Part shown: positions 45,357-54,002 of the stretch, piece after piece
How the letters are laid out: each line of letters begins with the position of its first letter
Position numbering within the stretch: position 1 is the first letter of the stretch
Source of the DNA: Rhodoferax sp. OV413
GTDB taxonomy: Bacteria > Pseudomonadota > Gammaproteobacteria > Burkholderiales > Burkholderiaceae_C
Reading direction: 5' to 3'
NCBI RefSeq assembly: GCF_900104385.1
Contig: NZ_FNJA01000002.1
Location: forward strand, 558,001-622,000
DNA: 64,000 nt
Position numbers and translations under genes: made by a program
The notes under the pieces: generated by a model
The model's database searches: none
What the model saw: only the letters and a program-made list of their open reading frames with translations
What the model was told of the DNA's origin: nothing

Positions 45357-47798
45357 TCAGAACTTGGTGCGTAGCACCAGGCTCGCGTTGCGCGGTTCTC
45401 CGTAGAAGTTTTGGTAGCGGGTGGAACTGAGTCCGGCCCAGTAGCGCTGGTCAAAGACGTTCTTCAGGTTGAACTGCACGGAGGTTGTATCGCTGATGCG
45501 GTAAGCCAGCAGCAGGTCGGCCACCGCGTAGGCCTTCTGTTCTAGTCGAACCGAGCCGCTCTCCACATACTGCTGGCTTTGCGCGCGCAGTGAGCCGCCT
45601 ACAGTCCATGCTTGCAGCGTGCCGGGCAGGCGGTGCGCGCTGCTCAGGCGCAGCAGGTGCCGGGGCGTGAAACTGCTGAATACATTGCCTTCGGCCGCGG
45701 TGTCGTTGAGGTATTTGGTCGTGTTGTAGGTGTAGCCCGCGGACAGTTGCCATCCTGGTGCCGGGCTGCCGGCGACCTCTGTTTCGAAGCCCTGGCTGCG
45801 GACTTTGCCTGAGGGTACATAGCAGCTGAAGGCGGTGCCGCAAGGCAGCGGCGCATTGGTATCGAGCAGCGGCCGGTTCTTCTGGTCGATCCGAAAGAGG
45901 GCCAGCGAGGCATTCAGCCGTTTGTTGAAAAACTCGCGCTTGATGCCCGCTTCAAAGTTGGCCCCGACGATGGGGTCGAGCACCTTTTGGTCCGCACCCT
46001 TGGCGTTTTGGGCTTCGAAGATGTCCGCGTAACTGGCGTAGAGCGAGGTGTTCGGATTGAGGTCGTACACCAGACCCGCATAAGGTGTCAGCGTGTTGTC
46101 GGTGCTGCTGCGGATGTCATAGCCCCAGGTGGCGGGTGCGACGCCAGCGGCCCGGTAGACGTTCTCGTAACGGCTCAAGCGCGCGCCGATGATCAGCTTT
46201 AGCGGGTCGGACAAGCTCAGGCGCGTAGTGGCGTAGCCCGCATGCTGCCGGCTGGTCTCAGAAAAACGCGAGCGGTGTGCCAGCCCGCCTTGGGGGCGTA
46301 CAAAGCTGGCGGGGTCCCAGGCGTGGATATTCACTGTGCCGTTCGCGTCGTTGGCGAAGACGTAGTTGTCCATGTGCATCTCGCTGCGCTGGGTGGACGC
46401 GCCCAGCACCAGTTCGTGGTTGCGGCCCAGCAGGCGGAACGGCCCGGAGGCGTAGAGGTCGAGCCCATCGGCCTGCGTGTCGTAGACGAACGGGCCGGAA
46501 GAAAGGCCGAAGCCGACCAGGTCGTCCGCGGCCGACACCGGGCCGCTGCCGGCCGTGCCTTCTTTGTACATATCGGTCCGGTTGCTCCGGGCCGACAGCC
46601 TGAACTTCCAGGCGTTGGCGAAGCGCTGTTCGAGGTCGGCATAAATCGTGGTGCGGTCGCGGTCAGACAGGTTCCAGTTCGCGCCCAGGTAGGTGGAGCG
46701 CGGCATGCCGATGTCGCTACCGTCGGCGTAGAAGGGCAGCCCCCACCATTCCTGCGCGCCCTTGGCTTTTTGGGATGACAGGCCCAGGCTCACGGTCGTG
46801 TCGGGGGTGAGGTCGGCTTCCAGCACGCCGTACAGCACGGTCTTTTTCTCGTTGACCACGTTCTGGAATGAATGGCTGTCATCAAAGGCGGCCACCAGGC
46901 GCCCCCGCAGCCGGCCACCTTCCACCAGCGGCCCGGAGATGTCGACTTCGGTCCGGTAAGCATCCCACGAGCCCACGCTGACGCTGGCGCTGCCCTGGAA
47001 CTCGCGCGTGGGCTTCTTGCGTACCAGGTTGATCGCGCCGCCCGGCTGGCCGTTGCCCTGCGTGAGCCCTGCGGCACCACGCAGGATTTCGACGCGGTCA
47101 TAGAGCACCAGGTCGTCCTGCTGGCTGGTGATGCGTGCGCCGAAGTCGGTGGCCGGTGTGCCGTCGGGAATGCCGTCGTACTGCTGCGCCACGCCGAAGC
47201 CGCGCGCGGTATAGATGGCCGTGTCGGCCTGGCCTGTCTGCACGGTGATGCCGGTGGCGCCGCGCACCACCTGGTCGATGGTGGTCGCACCCTGGTCCTC
47301 CATCTGCTGCTGCGTGATGACCGAGACCGATTGCGGCGTTTCGCGCAGGGACAGGTCGAGCTTGGTCGCCGTCGTCACGGCGTCGGTGGTGTAGCTGCCG
47401 CTGCCTTCGGTGGTGGCGCTGCGCTCGGCTTGGGCGGTCACCGTTACGGTCGGCAGGGTGGTGGTGGATGCAGGGGTGGTGGCTGCAACGGCTTTGCGCA
47501 GCGTCCAGTGGCCGCCTGCTGTTTTGACCAGATCCAGCCCGCTGCCCGTCAAAGCCGCCTGTGCGGCCTGCTCGGTGGTGTAGCTGCCGCGCACCACGGG
47601 CGCATTCAGCCCGCGCACTAGCTCGGCATCGATGCTGATCTGCTGGCCGCTGGTGCCTGCAATGCGCGCCAAGCTGCTGCCCAGCGGCTGGGCGGGCAGG
47701 TCGTAGCTGTGGACGGACTGCGCATGGGCACTGAACATGCAGACGGTGGCCACGGCGGCGGCCAGCGCGCGCAATGGCACGGGGTGAAATACAGGCAT
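45357..47798 (-). CDS. TonB-dependent siderophore receptor with signalling domain
   Basis: This 813-residue outer-membrane receptor belongs to the FpvA/FoxA type. After a signal peptide (residues 1-26) come the STN domain (about 30-102, contacting FecR) and a plug domain with SLRETPQSVSVITQQQMEDQ. A 22-strand barrel follows, ending in a C-terminal Phe. It should import a ferric siderophore and signal to the FecR/FecI pair just upstream on the same strand. The ligand cannot be named. The leader between fecR and this gene holds a repeat copy and a hairpin that masks the ribosome site. Confidence 0.93.
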   Translation of the reverse strand: MPVFHPVPLRALAAAVATVCMFSAHAQSVHSYDLPAQPLGSSLARIAGTSGQQISIDAELVRGLNAPVVRGSYTTEQAAQAALTGSGLDLVKTAGGHWTLRKAVAATTPASTTTLPTVTVTAQAERSATTEGSGSYTTDAVTTATKLDLSLRETPQSVSVITQQQMEDQGATTIDQVVRGATGITVQTGQADTAIYTARGFGVAQQYDGIPDGTPATDFGARITSQQDDLVLYDRVEILRGAAGLTQGNGQPGGAINLVRKKPTREFQGSASVSVGSWDAYRTEVDISGPLVEGGRLRGRLVAAFDDSHSFQNVVNEKKTVLYGVLEADLTPDTTVSLGLSSQKAKGAQEWWGLPFYADGSDIGMPRSTYLGANWNLSDRDRTTIYADLEQRFANAWKFRLSARSNRTDMYKEGTAGSGPVSAADDLVGFGLSSGPFVYDTQADGLDLYASGPFRLLGRNHELVLGASTQRSEMHMDNYVFANDANGTVNIHAWDPASFVRPQGGLAHRSRFSETSRQHAGYATTRLSLSDPLKLIIGARLSRYENVYRAAGVAPATWGYDIRSSTDNTLTPYAGLVYDLNPNTSLYASYADIFEAQNAKGADQKVLDPIVGANFEAGIKREFFNKRLNASLALFRIDQKNRPLLDTNAPLPCGTAFSCYVPSGKVRSQGFETEVAGSPAPGWQLSAGYTYNTTKYLNDTAAEGNVFSSFTPRHLLRLSSAHRLPGTLQAWTVGGSLRAQSQQYVESGSVRLEQKAYAVADLLLAYRISDTTSVQFNLKNVFDQRYWAGLSSTRYQNFYGEPRNASLVLRTKF

Positions 47799-47804
47799 GG
47801 GACT

Positions 47805-47862
47805 CCTCGGAAGAGCGGTTACTGGGGTGTGAAGGGCTTCCGAGGCTTGTCGATGGAGTCCA
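47805..47862 (-). promoter_or_regulatory. ribosome-binding-site hairpin in the receptor leader
   Basis: On the minus strand CCTCGGAAG (47845-47837) pairs with CTTCCGAGG (47813-47805), which includes the GAGG ribosome site seven bases before the receptor ATG, around a 23-base loop. An outer GGACTCC (47862-47856) can also pair with GGAGTCC, which overlaps the same GG. Together they would bury the ribosome site completely. Confidence 0.6.
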
Positions 47863-47914
47863 AAAAAGTGTTCATCTTTTTTGTGTTGTACCGAGATATT
47901 TTCTTGATTTACTA

Positions 47915-47978
47915 TCGAATGTATAGCTGCTTACGTTGGTGAAATAAGCGCTAGAGGCCTATTTGGCTATGATTTTTT
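47915..47978 (+). repeat. dispersed repeat, copy 12 (between fecR and receptor)
   Basis: Copy with ATAGCTGCTTACG...AAGCGCTAGAGGCC and the tail TTGGCTATGATTTTTTG. The tail overlaps the last codons of fecR, supplying its final Lys-Lys-Ser and its TAG stop. Confidence 0.75.
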
Positions 47979-48977
47979 GCCCGATGCGGCTTCAACCACC
48001 ACCAGCCAGCCCCGCTGGTAGGTGCGCACGCTGATGGGCAGCGTCTCGGCCAGCGCGGCGAGTGCGCGGTCGGTGTCGTCGAGTGCATAGCTGCCGTAGA
48101 CCCGCAATGCCGTCGCCTCGGGGGCCACGCGCAGAATGCCGGGGCGGTAGGCCCGCAGTGCCTGTACCACCTCGCCCAATGGTTGGTCGTGCACTTCGAG
48201 CATGCCGTGCTGCCAGGCGCTGGCGGCATCCGGGGCATCGAGCACGGCGGTGATGCCGCCTACCCCGAAGCGGGCACTGCAGCCTTCGACCAGTTCCCGC
48301 CGCTGGCCATCCGCTGCGGTGATCTCCACGCTGTGCTCCAGCATGCCGACATAGCTGTGCTGCGCCTCTTTGCGCACCACGAAGCGGGTACCAAGTGCAC
48401 GCACCTGGCCGTGGGCGGTGGCCACTACAAAGGGCGCATGTACGGCTTGCGTGGGGGTGGCCTGTGCGATCAGCGCGCCCTGGCGCAGGGTGACACGCCG
48501 GTGGCCGGGGCGGAAGTCGATGTCGGCGGCCGAACGGGCGTCGAGCGTGATCTGGCTACCGTCGGGCAGGGTGAAGTTGCTCCGTTGGCCGGTGCCGGTG
48601 CGCAGGTCGGCGTGGATCTGCGCCAGCGGGGTGTAGCGCTCGGCCACCAAGGCCACTGCGGTGGCCACGCCGCCCACGGCGAGGGCGCCCCGCAGCAGGC
48701 GGCGGCGCTGCCGGATGCGGCTTTCGGCATGGGCCAGGGTGTCGCCCAGCAGGCTGCCGATGCCCACTGTATTTGCTGCCTTGCGCGCGGGCGTGAGCAA
48801 CATGCCCAAGGGCGCGGCCAGCCGTTCCCAGGCGTCGCGGTGCTGGGGGCTGGCCTGCAGCCAGGCGTCAAAACCGTGCTGTTCGGCGCGGCTCATGTTC
48901 CCTGAATGCAGTGTGACCAACCAGCCGACGGCGGCCTCGGTCGCGGCATCGAGGGTCTGGGGCGGATGCGCGCTCAT
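47967..48977 (-). CDS. fecR: FecR-type anti-sigma/signal transducer
   Basis: FecR spans the inner membrane and passes the signal from the receptor's STN domain to the sigma factor FecI. The 336-residue protein has an N-terminal cytoplasmic FecR-N region (about 10-55), a membrane helix near 94-112 (LLRGALAVGGVATAVALVA), a periplasmic FecR domain (about 120-215) and a C-terminal beta domain. The ATG overlaps the fecI stop by four bases (ATGA). Its last codons and stop fall in the tail of a dispersed repeat. Confidence 0.92.
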   Translation of the reverse strand: MSAHPPQTLDAATEAAVGWLVTLHSGNMSRAEQHGFDAWLQASPQHRDAWERLAAPLGMLLTPARKAANTVGIGSLLGDTLAHAESRIRQRRRLLRGALAVGGVATAVALVAERYTPLAQIHADLRTGTGQRSNFTLPDGSQITLDARSAADIDFRPGHRRVTLRQGALIAQATPTQAVHAPFVVATAHGQVRALGTRFVVRKEAQHSYVGMLEHSVEITAADGQRRELVEGCSARFGVGGITAVLDAPDAASAWQHGMLEVHDQPLGEVVQALRAYRPGILRVAPEATALRVYGSYALDDTDRALAALAETLPISVRTYQRGWLVVVEAASGKKS

Positions 48978-49531
48978 CGCTTGAGCGTGCGGCTAGGTTC
49001 GGCAATGCCCGCCTGCTGGCGCGCCAGGGCCAGCGCGATGCGGCGAAAGGCATCGGCCATATGGCGGCGCACGGTGCTGTGCGAGATGCCGAGTTGCGCG
49101 GCAATCGCGTGGTAGCCCAGGCCGTCCATCTGGCTCAACAGAAACGCCTGGTGCGCCTTGAGCGGCAGTCCGTCCAGCGCGTGGGCAATGTAGTCCAGGG
49201 TCTCTAGCAGCACGGCGCGGTCTTCGGGCGAAGCGGCGGTGTCGTCGGGACGCAGGGCTAGTGCGTCCAGGTAGGCCTGCTCCAGCTCGCGCCTGCGCCA
49301 CAGTGTGAACAGCAGGCGTTTGGCGATGGTGGTGAGAAAGGCGCGCGGCTCATGTACCGCGTCCAGCTGGCGGTAGGTCACCACGCGCAGAAAGGTCTCG
49401 GACGCCAGATCCTGTGCATCCGCCGTGTTGTGCAGCCGTGCCTGCAGCCGGGTCAACAGCCAACCATGGTGCTCGGCGAACATCTGCCGGGCGTGGTGCA
49501 GCAGGGCGAGGGGCGGCGGCGAGGGCATCAT
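48974..49531 (-). CDS. fecI: FecI-type extracytoplasmic function sigma factor
   Basis: This 185-residue ECF sigma factor should activate transcription of the receptor gene when the ligand is bound. Region 2 (about residues 12-78, DAQDLASETFLRVVTYRQL and RAFLTTIAKRLLF) and region 4 (about 118-172, FLLSQMDGLGYHAIAAQLGISHSTVRRHMADAF) are typical of the FecI group. ATG 49531 or 49528 are adjacent. A Fur-type box lies 22 bases upstream. The order fecI-fecR-receptor is the classical iron cell-surface signalling set. Confidence 0.93.
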   Translation of the reverse strand: MMPSPPPLALLHHARQMFAEHHGWLLTRLQARLHNTADAQDLASETFLRVVTYRQLDAVHEPRAFLTTIAKRLLFTLWRRRELEQAYLDALALRPDDTAASPEDRAVLLETLDYIAHALDGLPLKAHQAFLLSQMDGLGYHAIAAQLGISHSTVRRHMADAFRRIALALARQQAGIAEPSRTLKR

Positions 49532-49552
49532 GCGGCCTATTTTAAGTTCTTA

Positions 49553-49571
49553 AATGGGAATCGTTTTCATT
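49553..49571. promoter_or_regulatory. Fur box upstream of fecI
   Basis: AATGGGAATCGTTTTCATT matches the shape of classical Fur operators in front of fecI genes (A-A-T-x3-A-A-T-x2-T-T-x3-A-T-T). It lies 22 bases before the start. Confidence 0.65.
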
Positions 49572-49612
49572 TGAGATGGCGTGTAACGGCCGGAAGCTGC
49601 GTAGCGCAGCCA

Positions 49613-49637
49613 TAAAAAAACCCGGCGAGGCCGGGTT
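49613..49637 (-). terminator. intrinsic terminator after psiF
   Basis: On the minus strand AACCCGGC and GCCGGGTT form an eight-base-pair stem with a CTC loop, then seven T. It ends psiF. Confidence 0.9.
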
Positions 49638-49657
49638 GTGTGTAGTGCGGTAGAAGA

Positions 49658-49978
49658 TTAGCCCTTTAGGCAATCGCTCATGAACTTCTTGCGTTCGTCG
49701 CCCTTGAGTGCCTTGGTCTTGGCGTCGGCGTTGCAGGTGGTCATCTTGGTTTGCTGGGCGGTCTTGCCGTCGGCGGCTGCCGGGGCTTCGGTCTTGGCGC
49801 TCAGGCATTCGCTCATGAACTTCTTGCGGTCATCACCCTTGAGTGCCTTGGTCTTGGCGTCGGCATTGCAGGTGGTCATCTTCATTTGCTGGGGCGTTTT
49901 TTCCTTGTCGGCCGCGTGGACCGTGCCCAGGGAAAAGGCCAGGCCCAGGGCGGCGATGAGGGGGAATAGTTTTTTCAT
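49658..49978 (-). CDS. psiF: PsiF-family small periplasmic protein, two repeats
   Basis: This 106-residue exported protein has a signal peptide (residues 1-22, V-H-A) and two nearly identical PsiF repeats of 45 residues: M-T-T-C-N-A-D-A-K-T-K-A-L-K-G-D-x-R-K-K-F-M-S-x-C-L appears twice, each with two Cys that could bridge. PsiF in E. coli is induced by phosphate starvation; its role is unknown. The two copies are also nearly identical in DNA, a sign of a recent tandem duplication. A strong terminator ends the gene. Confidence 0.85.
   Translation of the reverse strand: MKKLFPLIAALGLAFSLGTVHAADKEKTPQQMKMTTCNADAKTKALKGDDRKKFMSECLSAKTEAPAAADGKTAQQTKMTTCNADAKTKALKGDERKKFMSDCLKG
49661..49930 (-). 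repeat. 135-bp tandem duplication within psiF
   Basis: The two units lie 135 bases apart (for example CATGAACTTCTTGCG at 49679 and at 49814). They differ by few bases, which keeps the frame at 45 codons. Confidence 0.75.
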
Positions 49979-50100
49979 GCGAGCTCCAGTAGAAAGGAGG
50001 GGGTGGAAGTAATCCGGTGCAAAACGCCATCAGGCCATCGGATTGCAACCTATAACGGCGCATCCTGCAAGTCGGATGACCGGCCCCGTAAAATCGCCGA

Positions 50101-51774
50101 ATGCTCTCAGTCAAACACGAATTGCTCGCGGCGCTGGCCGTCGGGCTGGAAAAAATTGCCCCCGGCGCTGGCACCAAAGCCGCGTTCGAGTCCCCCAAGG
50201 TCGCGGCCCATGGCGATTTCGCCTGCACCGCTGCCATGCAGCTGGCCAAGCCGCTCAAGCTGAACCCACGCCAGCTGGGTGAAAACCTGCGCGCGGCGCT
50301 GCTGGAGCAGCCGGCGTTCGAGAAATGGGTAGAGGCTATCGACATTGCCGGGCCCGGCTTTATCAACATCCGGCTGTTGCCCGCGGCCAAGCAGGAAATC
50401 GTGCGCGAAGTGCTGTCTGCCGGCGCCAGTTTTGGCGTGCAGCCCAGCAACGGCCAGCACATCCTGGTGGAATTCGTCTCGGCCAACCCCACCGGCCCGC
50501 TGCACGTAGGCCATGGCCGCCAGGCGGCGCTGGGCGATGCCATCTGCAACCTGTATGCGACCCAGGGCTGGGACGTGTACCGCGAGTTCTATTACAACGA
50601 CGCTGGCGTGCAGATCGCCACCCTGGCCAATAGCACGCAGATGCGCGCCAAGGGCTTCAAGCCCGGCGACGCCGAGTGGCCTGAAGCGGCCTACAACGGC
50701 GACTACATCGGCGACATCGCGGCCGACTTTCTGATCAAGAAGACGGTCAAGGCCGACGACCGTGAAGTCACCGCCTCGGGCAATGTGGATGACCTGGATT
50801 CCATCCGCGAATTCGCCGTGGCCTACCTGCGCCGCGAGCAGGACCTGGACTTGCAAGCCTTCCAGGTCAAGTTCGACAACTTCTACCTGGAATCCAGCCT
50901 GTACACCAGCGGCCGGGTCGATGCCACGGTCAAGCTGCTGCAGGATGCCGGCAAGACCTACGAGCAAGACGGCGCACTGTGGCTGCAGTCCACCGACTAC
51001 GGTGACGACAAGAACCGCGTGATGCGCAAGACCGATGGCGGCTACACCTACTTTGTGCCGGATGTGGCCTACCACATCGCCAAATGGGAGCGCGGCTTCA
51101 CCAAGGTGGTGAATATCCAGGGCACAGACCACCACGGCACCATTGCCCGCGTGCGCGCCGGCCTGCAGGCGGCCAATGTCGGTATCCCGCAGGGCTACCC
51201 CGACTACGTGCTGCACACCATGGTGCGGGTGGTGCGCGGTGGCGAAGAGGTGAAAATTTCCAAGCGCGCCGGCAGCTATGTGACGCTGCGCGACGTGATC
51301 GACTGGACCAGCAAGGACGCTGTGCGCTTCTTCCTGCTGAGCCGCAAGCCGGATACCGAATACACCTTCGACATCGACCTGGCACGTTCGCAGAATAACG
51401 ATAACCCGGTGTACTACGTGCAATACGCCCATGCGCGGATTTGCAAAATGTTACGTGACTGGGGCGGCGACGTCGCGGCGCTGCAGAGCGTGGACCTGTC
51501 CAGCCTGCTGGTGCCGCAGGCCCAGACCCTGATGCTGCAACTGGCCAAGTACCCGGAGATGCTGAGCAGCGCCACCGAGACCTTTGCACCGCACGACGTG
51601 ACCTTTTATTTGCGCGAGCTGGCGGCTAATCTGCACAGCTACTACGACGCCGAGCGGGTGCTGGTAGACGACGAGCCGCTCAAGCTGGCCCGCCTGGCGC
51701 TGGTCGCGGCCTGCGCCCAGGTATTGCACAATGGCCTGGCAGTACTGGGCGTGAGTGCGCCGGAAAAAATGTAA
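50101..51774 (+). CDS. argS: arginyl-tRNA synthetase
   Basis: ArgS charges tRNA-Arg. The 557-residue protein shows the HIGH-type motif in [20 protein letters not shown] (about residues 125-144) and the [15 protein letters not shown] segment. The [15 protein letters not shown] loop has the form lacking a full KMSKS, usual in many arginine enzymes. A C-terminal DALR-type domain ends it. ATG 50101 follows a GC-rich leader of 122 bases after the divergent psiF. The SPOR protein follows 12 bases later and is probably cotranscribed. Confidence 0.96.
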   Translation: MLSVKHELLAALAVGLEKIAPGAGTKAAFESPKVAAHGDFACTAAMQLAKPLKLNPRQLGENLRAALLEQPAFEKWVEAIDIAGPGFINIRLLPAAKQEIVREVLSAGASFGVQPSNGQHILVEFVSANPTGPLHVGHGRQAALGDAICNLYATQGWDVYREFYYNDAGVQIATLANSTQMRAKGFKPGDAEWPEAAYNGDYIGDIAADFLIKKTVKADDREVTASGNVDDLDSIREFAVAYLRREQDLDLQAFQVKFDNFYLESSLYTSGRVDATVKLLQDAGKTYEQDGALWLQSTDYGDDKNRVMRKTDGGYTYFVPDVAYHIAKWERGFTKVVNIQGTDHHGTIARVRAGLQAANVGIPQGYPDYVLHTMVRVVRGGEEVKISKRAGSYVTLRDVIDWTSKDAVRFFLLSRKPDTEYTFDIDLARSQNNDNPVYYVQYAHARICKMLRDWGGDVAALQSVDLSSLLVPQAQTLMLQLAKYPEMLSSATETFAPHDVTFYLRELAANLHSYYDAERVLVDDEPLKLARLALVAACAQVLHNGLAVLGVSAPEKM

Positions 51775-51786
51775 TTGACAGCAAGC

Positions 51787-52497
51787 ATGAAAAAACAAAA
51801 GCAAAGCGGCGGCACCATCATCGGCTTCATCGTCGGTGTGGTGGTCGGTCTGGGTTCGGCTCTGGCGGTGGCGGTCTACGTCACCAAGGTGCCGGTGCCG
51901 TTCATGAACGGCAAGACCCAGAACAGCAGTGCCGACCACGATGCGGCCGAAAACCAGAAGAACAAGGACTGGGACCCGAACACGCCCTTGCATGGCAAGA
52001 ACCCGGTGCGCCCGGTGGCGCCCGTCGTGGCCTCGCCCGAAGTCGCCCCCGAGCCGCCAGCTACCGCCACGCCCGTGCTGGTGCCGTCGGCACCGGTCGT
52101 GGCGGCGTCCAAGCCGGCCAAGGCCGATGCCAAGCCGACTGCTGCCGCATCCGCCAGCGCCGACCCGCTGGGCGATCTGGCCAAGGCCAAAGCGAAGGCG
52201 GCGACTACGGCCACCGCGGCAGCTGCTCCGGCCGCCCCGGCGCTGGGCCCGACGGCCGAGCCTTTTGAGTATTTTGTGCAGGCCGGCGCCTTCCGCACCC
52301 CGGAAGACGCCGAAGCCCAGCGCGCCAAGCTGGCCATGATGGGCATGGAAGCCAAGGTCAGCGAACGCGAGCAGTCCGGCCGCACCGTGTTCCGGGTCCG
52401 CATGGGCCCGTATGCCAAGCGCGACGACGCCGAGCGTGCCAAAGACAAATTGGAAAACGCCGGTGGCGAAACCACGCTGGTGCGCGTGCAGCGCTGA
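51787..52497 (+). CDS. SPOR-domain cell-division-type protein
   Basis: This 236-residue protein is like FtsN: one N-terminal membrane helix (about residues 10-32), a long Pro/Ala/Lys-rich periplasmic linker (about 55-160) and a C-terminal SPOR domain (about 165-235, YFVQAGAFRTPEDAEAQRAKL and VFRVRMGPYAKRDDAERA) that binds denuded septal peptidoglycan. An in-frame TTG at 51775 is possible, but ATG 51787 is preferred. Its position between argS and dsbA is common in this family. Confidence 0.88.
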   Translation: MKKQKQSGGTIIGFIVGVVVGLGSALAVAVYVTKVPVPFMNGKTQNSSADHDAAENQKNKDWDPNTPLHGKNPVRPVAPVVASPEVAPEPPATATPVLVPSAPVVAASKPAKADAKPTAAASASADPLGDLAKAKAKAATTATAAAAPAAPALGPTAEPFEYFVQAGAFRTPEDAEAQRAKLAMMGMEAKVSEREQSGRTVFRVRMGPYAKRDDAERAKDKLENAGGETTLVRVQR

Positions 52498-52575
52498 ACG
52501 CCTCAGAACCCCGCACCGGGCGCGCTGAACTTTTCGGCTGCCGACCGGTCCGACCCCCACAAGGAGTGATTGCAT

Positions 52576-53238
52576 ATGAAACGTCGTGAGTTTTCGCTGA
52601 CCTCAGCCGGTGTGCTGGCGGGCTCGGTAGTGGCCTTATCGCCCGTGGGCACGGCCCAGGCCCAGGGCAAGCCGCCTGAAGCCGGCAAAGACTATCTGGT
52701 GCTGGAGAAGAAAGTGCCGGTCGAGGCGCCTGCGGGCAAGGTCGAGGTGATCGAGTTCTTTTGGTACGCCTGCCCCCATTGCTTTGCGTTTGAGCCGGCT
52801 TTGACCGCCTGGCTCAAGCAATTGCCCAAGGACGTTGCGTTCAAGCGCGTGCCGGTGGTGTTCCAGGACAGCTTCGTGCCGCCGCAAAAGCTGTACTACA
52901 CGCTGGAAGCCATGGGCCAGCTGGAGGCCATGCACTCCAAGGTGTTCAACGCCATCCACGTAGAGCGCCAAAAGCTCGACAAAGACGCGCTGGTGATCGA
53001 ATGGGCTGCCAAGCAAGGCCTGGACAAAGCCAAGTTCAGTGAAACCTATAACTCGTTCTCGGTGGCTACCAAGGTGCGCAAGGCGGCCCAGCTGCAAGAG
53101 GCTTACCAAGTGGCTGGCGTGCCCGCCATGGGCGTAGCCGGCCAGTTCTATACCGACGGCACCCAGGCCCAGTCGATGGAGCGTGGTCTGACAGTGGTGG
53201 ACTACCTGGTCGCCCAGCAGCGCAAGATCAAGTCCTGA
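52576..53238 (+). CDS. dsbA: thiol:disulfide interchange protein DsbA
   Basis: DsbA makes disulfide bonds in exported proteins. The 220-residue protein has the active site C-P-H-C at residues 66-69 in FFWYACPHCF and the cis-proline segment QVAGVPAMGVAGQ. The start MKRREFSLTSAG has a twin-arginine-like signal (R-R-E-F-S-L), suggesting export by the Tat system. ATG 52576 has AAGGAG nine bases upstream. It is followed by a strong terminator, so it ends the argS-SPOR-dsbA group. Confidence 0.93.
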   Translation: MKRREFSLTSAGVLAGSVVALSPVGTAQAQGKPPEAGKDYLVLEKKVPVEAPAGKVEVIEFFWYACPHCFAFEPALTAWLKQLPKDVAFKRVPVVFQDSFVPPQKLYYTLEAMGQLEAMHSKVFNAIHVERQKLDKDALVIEWAAKQGLDKAKFSETYNSFSVATKVRKAAQLQEAYQVAGVPAMGVAGQFYTDGTQAQSMERGLTVVDYLVAQQRKIKS

Positions 53239-53265
53239 AGCGCCCATGGCGTCTTGTGGCGCATA

Positions 53266-53289
53266 GGCCCCATAAATCTCATGGGGGCC
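53266..53289 (+). other. hairpin in dsbA 3' region
   Basis: GGCCCCAT and ATGGGGGCC pair around AAATCTC (one bulged G). It lies directly before the terminator and may add stability or be part of a 3' UTR RNA. Confidence 0.4.
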
Positions 53290-53298
53290 GAATCTTCA

Positions 53299-53323
53299 AA
53301 AGCCCGCGAATGCGGGCTTTTTC
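53299..53323 (+). terminator. intrinsic terminator after dsbA
   Basis: AAAGCCCGC and GCGGGCTTT form a nine-base-pair stem with a GAAT loop, then TT. Confidence 0.9.
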
Positions 53324-53375
53324 GATTTGCGGGGCCGGATCGGCCGTTACAATGGATTGCAAGATTCGTGCCTCT

Positions 53376-54002
53376 ATGAAAAAAGCCTACCTCTCCACTC
53401 TCCAATACCTCCTTCTGGCCCTATGCGCCCTCACGGGTGGGTGGGCCGCGGCTGAAAAAGCCGACCGTCTCAAGCCCATGAATGTCGAATCCGACGCCAT
53501 GCGCTACGACGACTTGAAGCAAACCAATGTGTTTACCGGCCGCGTGGTGATGACCAAGGGCACCATCATCATCCGCGGCGCCCGCGTCGATGTGCGCCAG
53601 GATTCCGAGGGCAACCAGTTCGGCGTGGTGACCGCCGAGCCCGGCAAGCTGGCCTATTTCAAGCAAAAGCGCGATGGCTTGGACGAATACATCGAAGGCG
53701 AAGGCGAAACCATCGAATACAGCAGCAAGCTAGACAACGTGCGCTTCATCAAGCGCGCGGTAATGCGCCGCCTGGTGGGCAGCAAGGTCAACGACGAGAT
53801 CACCGGCGGGCTGATCGTCTACGACAACACCACGGACGTGTTTACCGTGGACAACAACCTGGGCGGCCAGAACACGCAGAACGGCCGGGTCCGTGCGATG
53901 CTGACGCCCAAAGCCGCGGCCTCCGCCCCGGCGGGCACGGCTAGCTCCGGCGGCGGGCCGGTATTGCGCCCCAGCACCACGCTGGAGGGGGGGCAGAAGT
54001 GA
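53376..54002 (+). CDS. lptA: LPS transport periplasmic protein LptA
   Basis: LptA is the periplasmic bridge that carries lipopolysaccharide from the inner to the outer membrane. The 208-residue precursor has a signal peptide (residues about 1-25, W-A-A-A) and the OstA beta-jellyroll, with MNVESDAMRYDDLKQTNVFTGRVVMTKGTI. The ATG at 53376 is chosen; the longer frame from 53256 overlaps the dsbA terminator. A TACAAT six bases after a G/C-rich stretch gives a plausible promoter. Its stop overlaps the lptB start. No lptC gene is seen. Confidence 0.93.
   Translation: MKKAYLSTLQYLLLALCALTGGWAAAEKADRLKPMNVESDAMRYDDLKQTNVFTGRVVMTKGTIIIRGARVDVRQDSEGNQFGVVTAEPGKLAYFKQKRDGLDEYIEGEGETIEYSSKLDNVRFIKRAVMRRLVGSKVNDEITGGLIVYDNTTDVFTVDNNLGGQNTQNGRVRAMLTPKAAASAPAGTASSGGGPVLRPSTTLEGGQK

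Noticed and set aside
53256-53375. N-terminal extension of lptA by 40 residues
   Set aside because: It would be translated through the dsbA terminator hairpin and has no signal-peptide logic; ATG 53376 gives a proper signal peptide.
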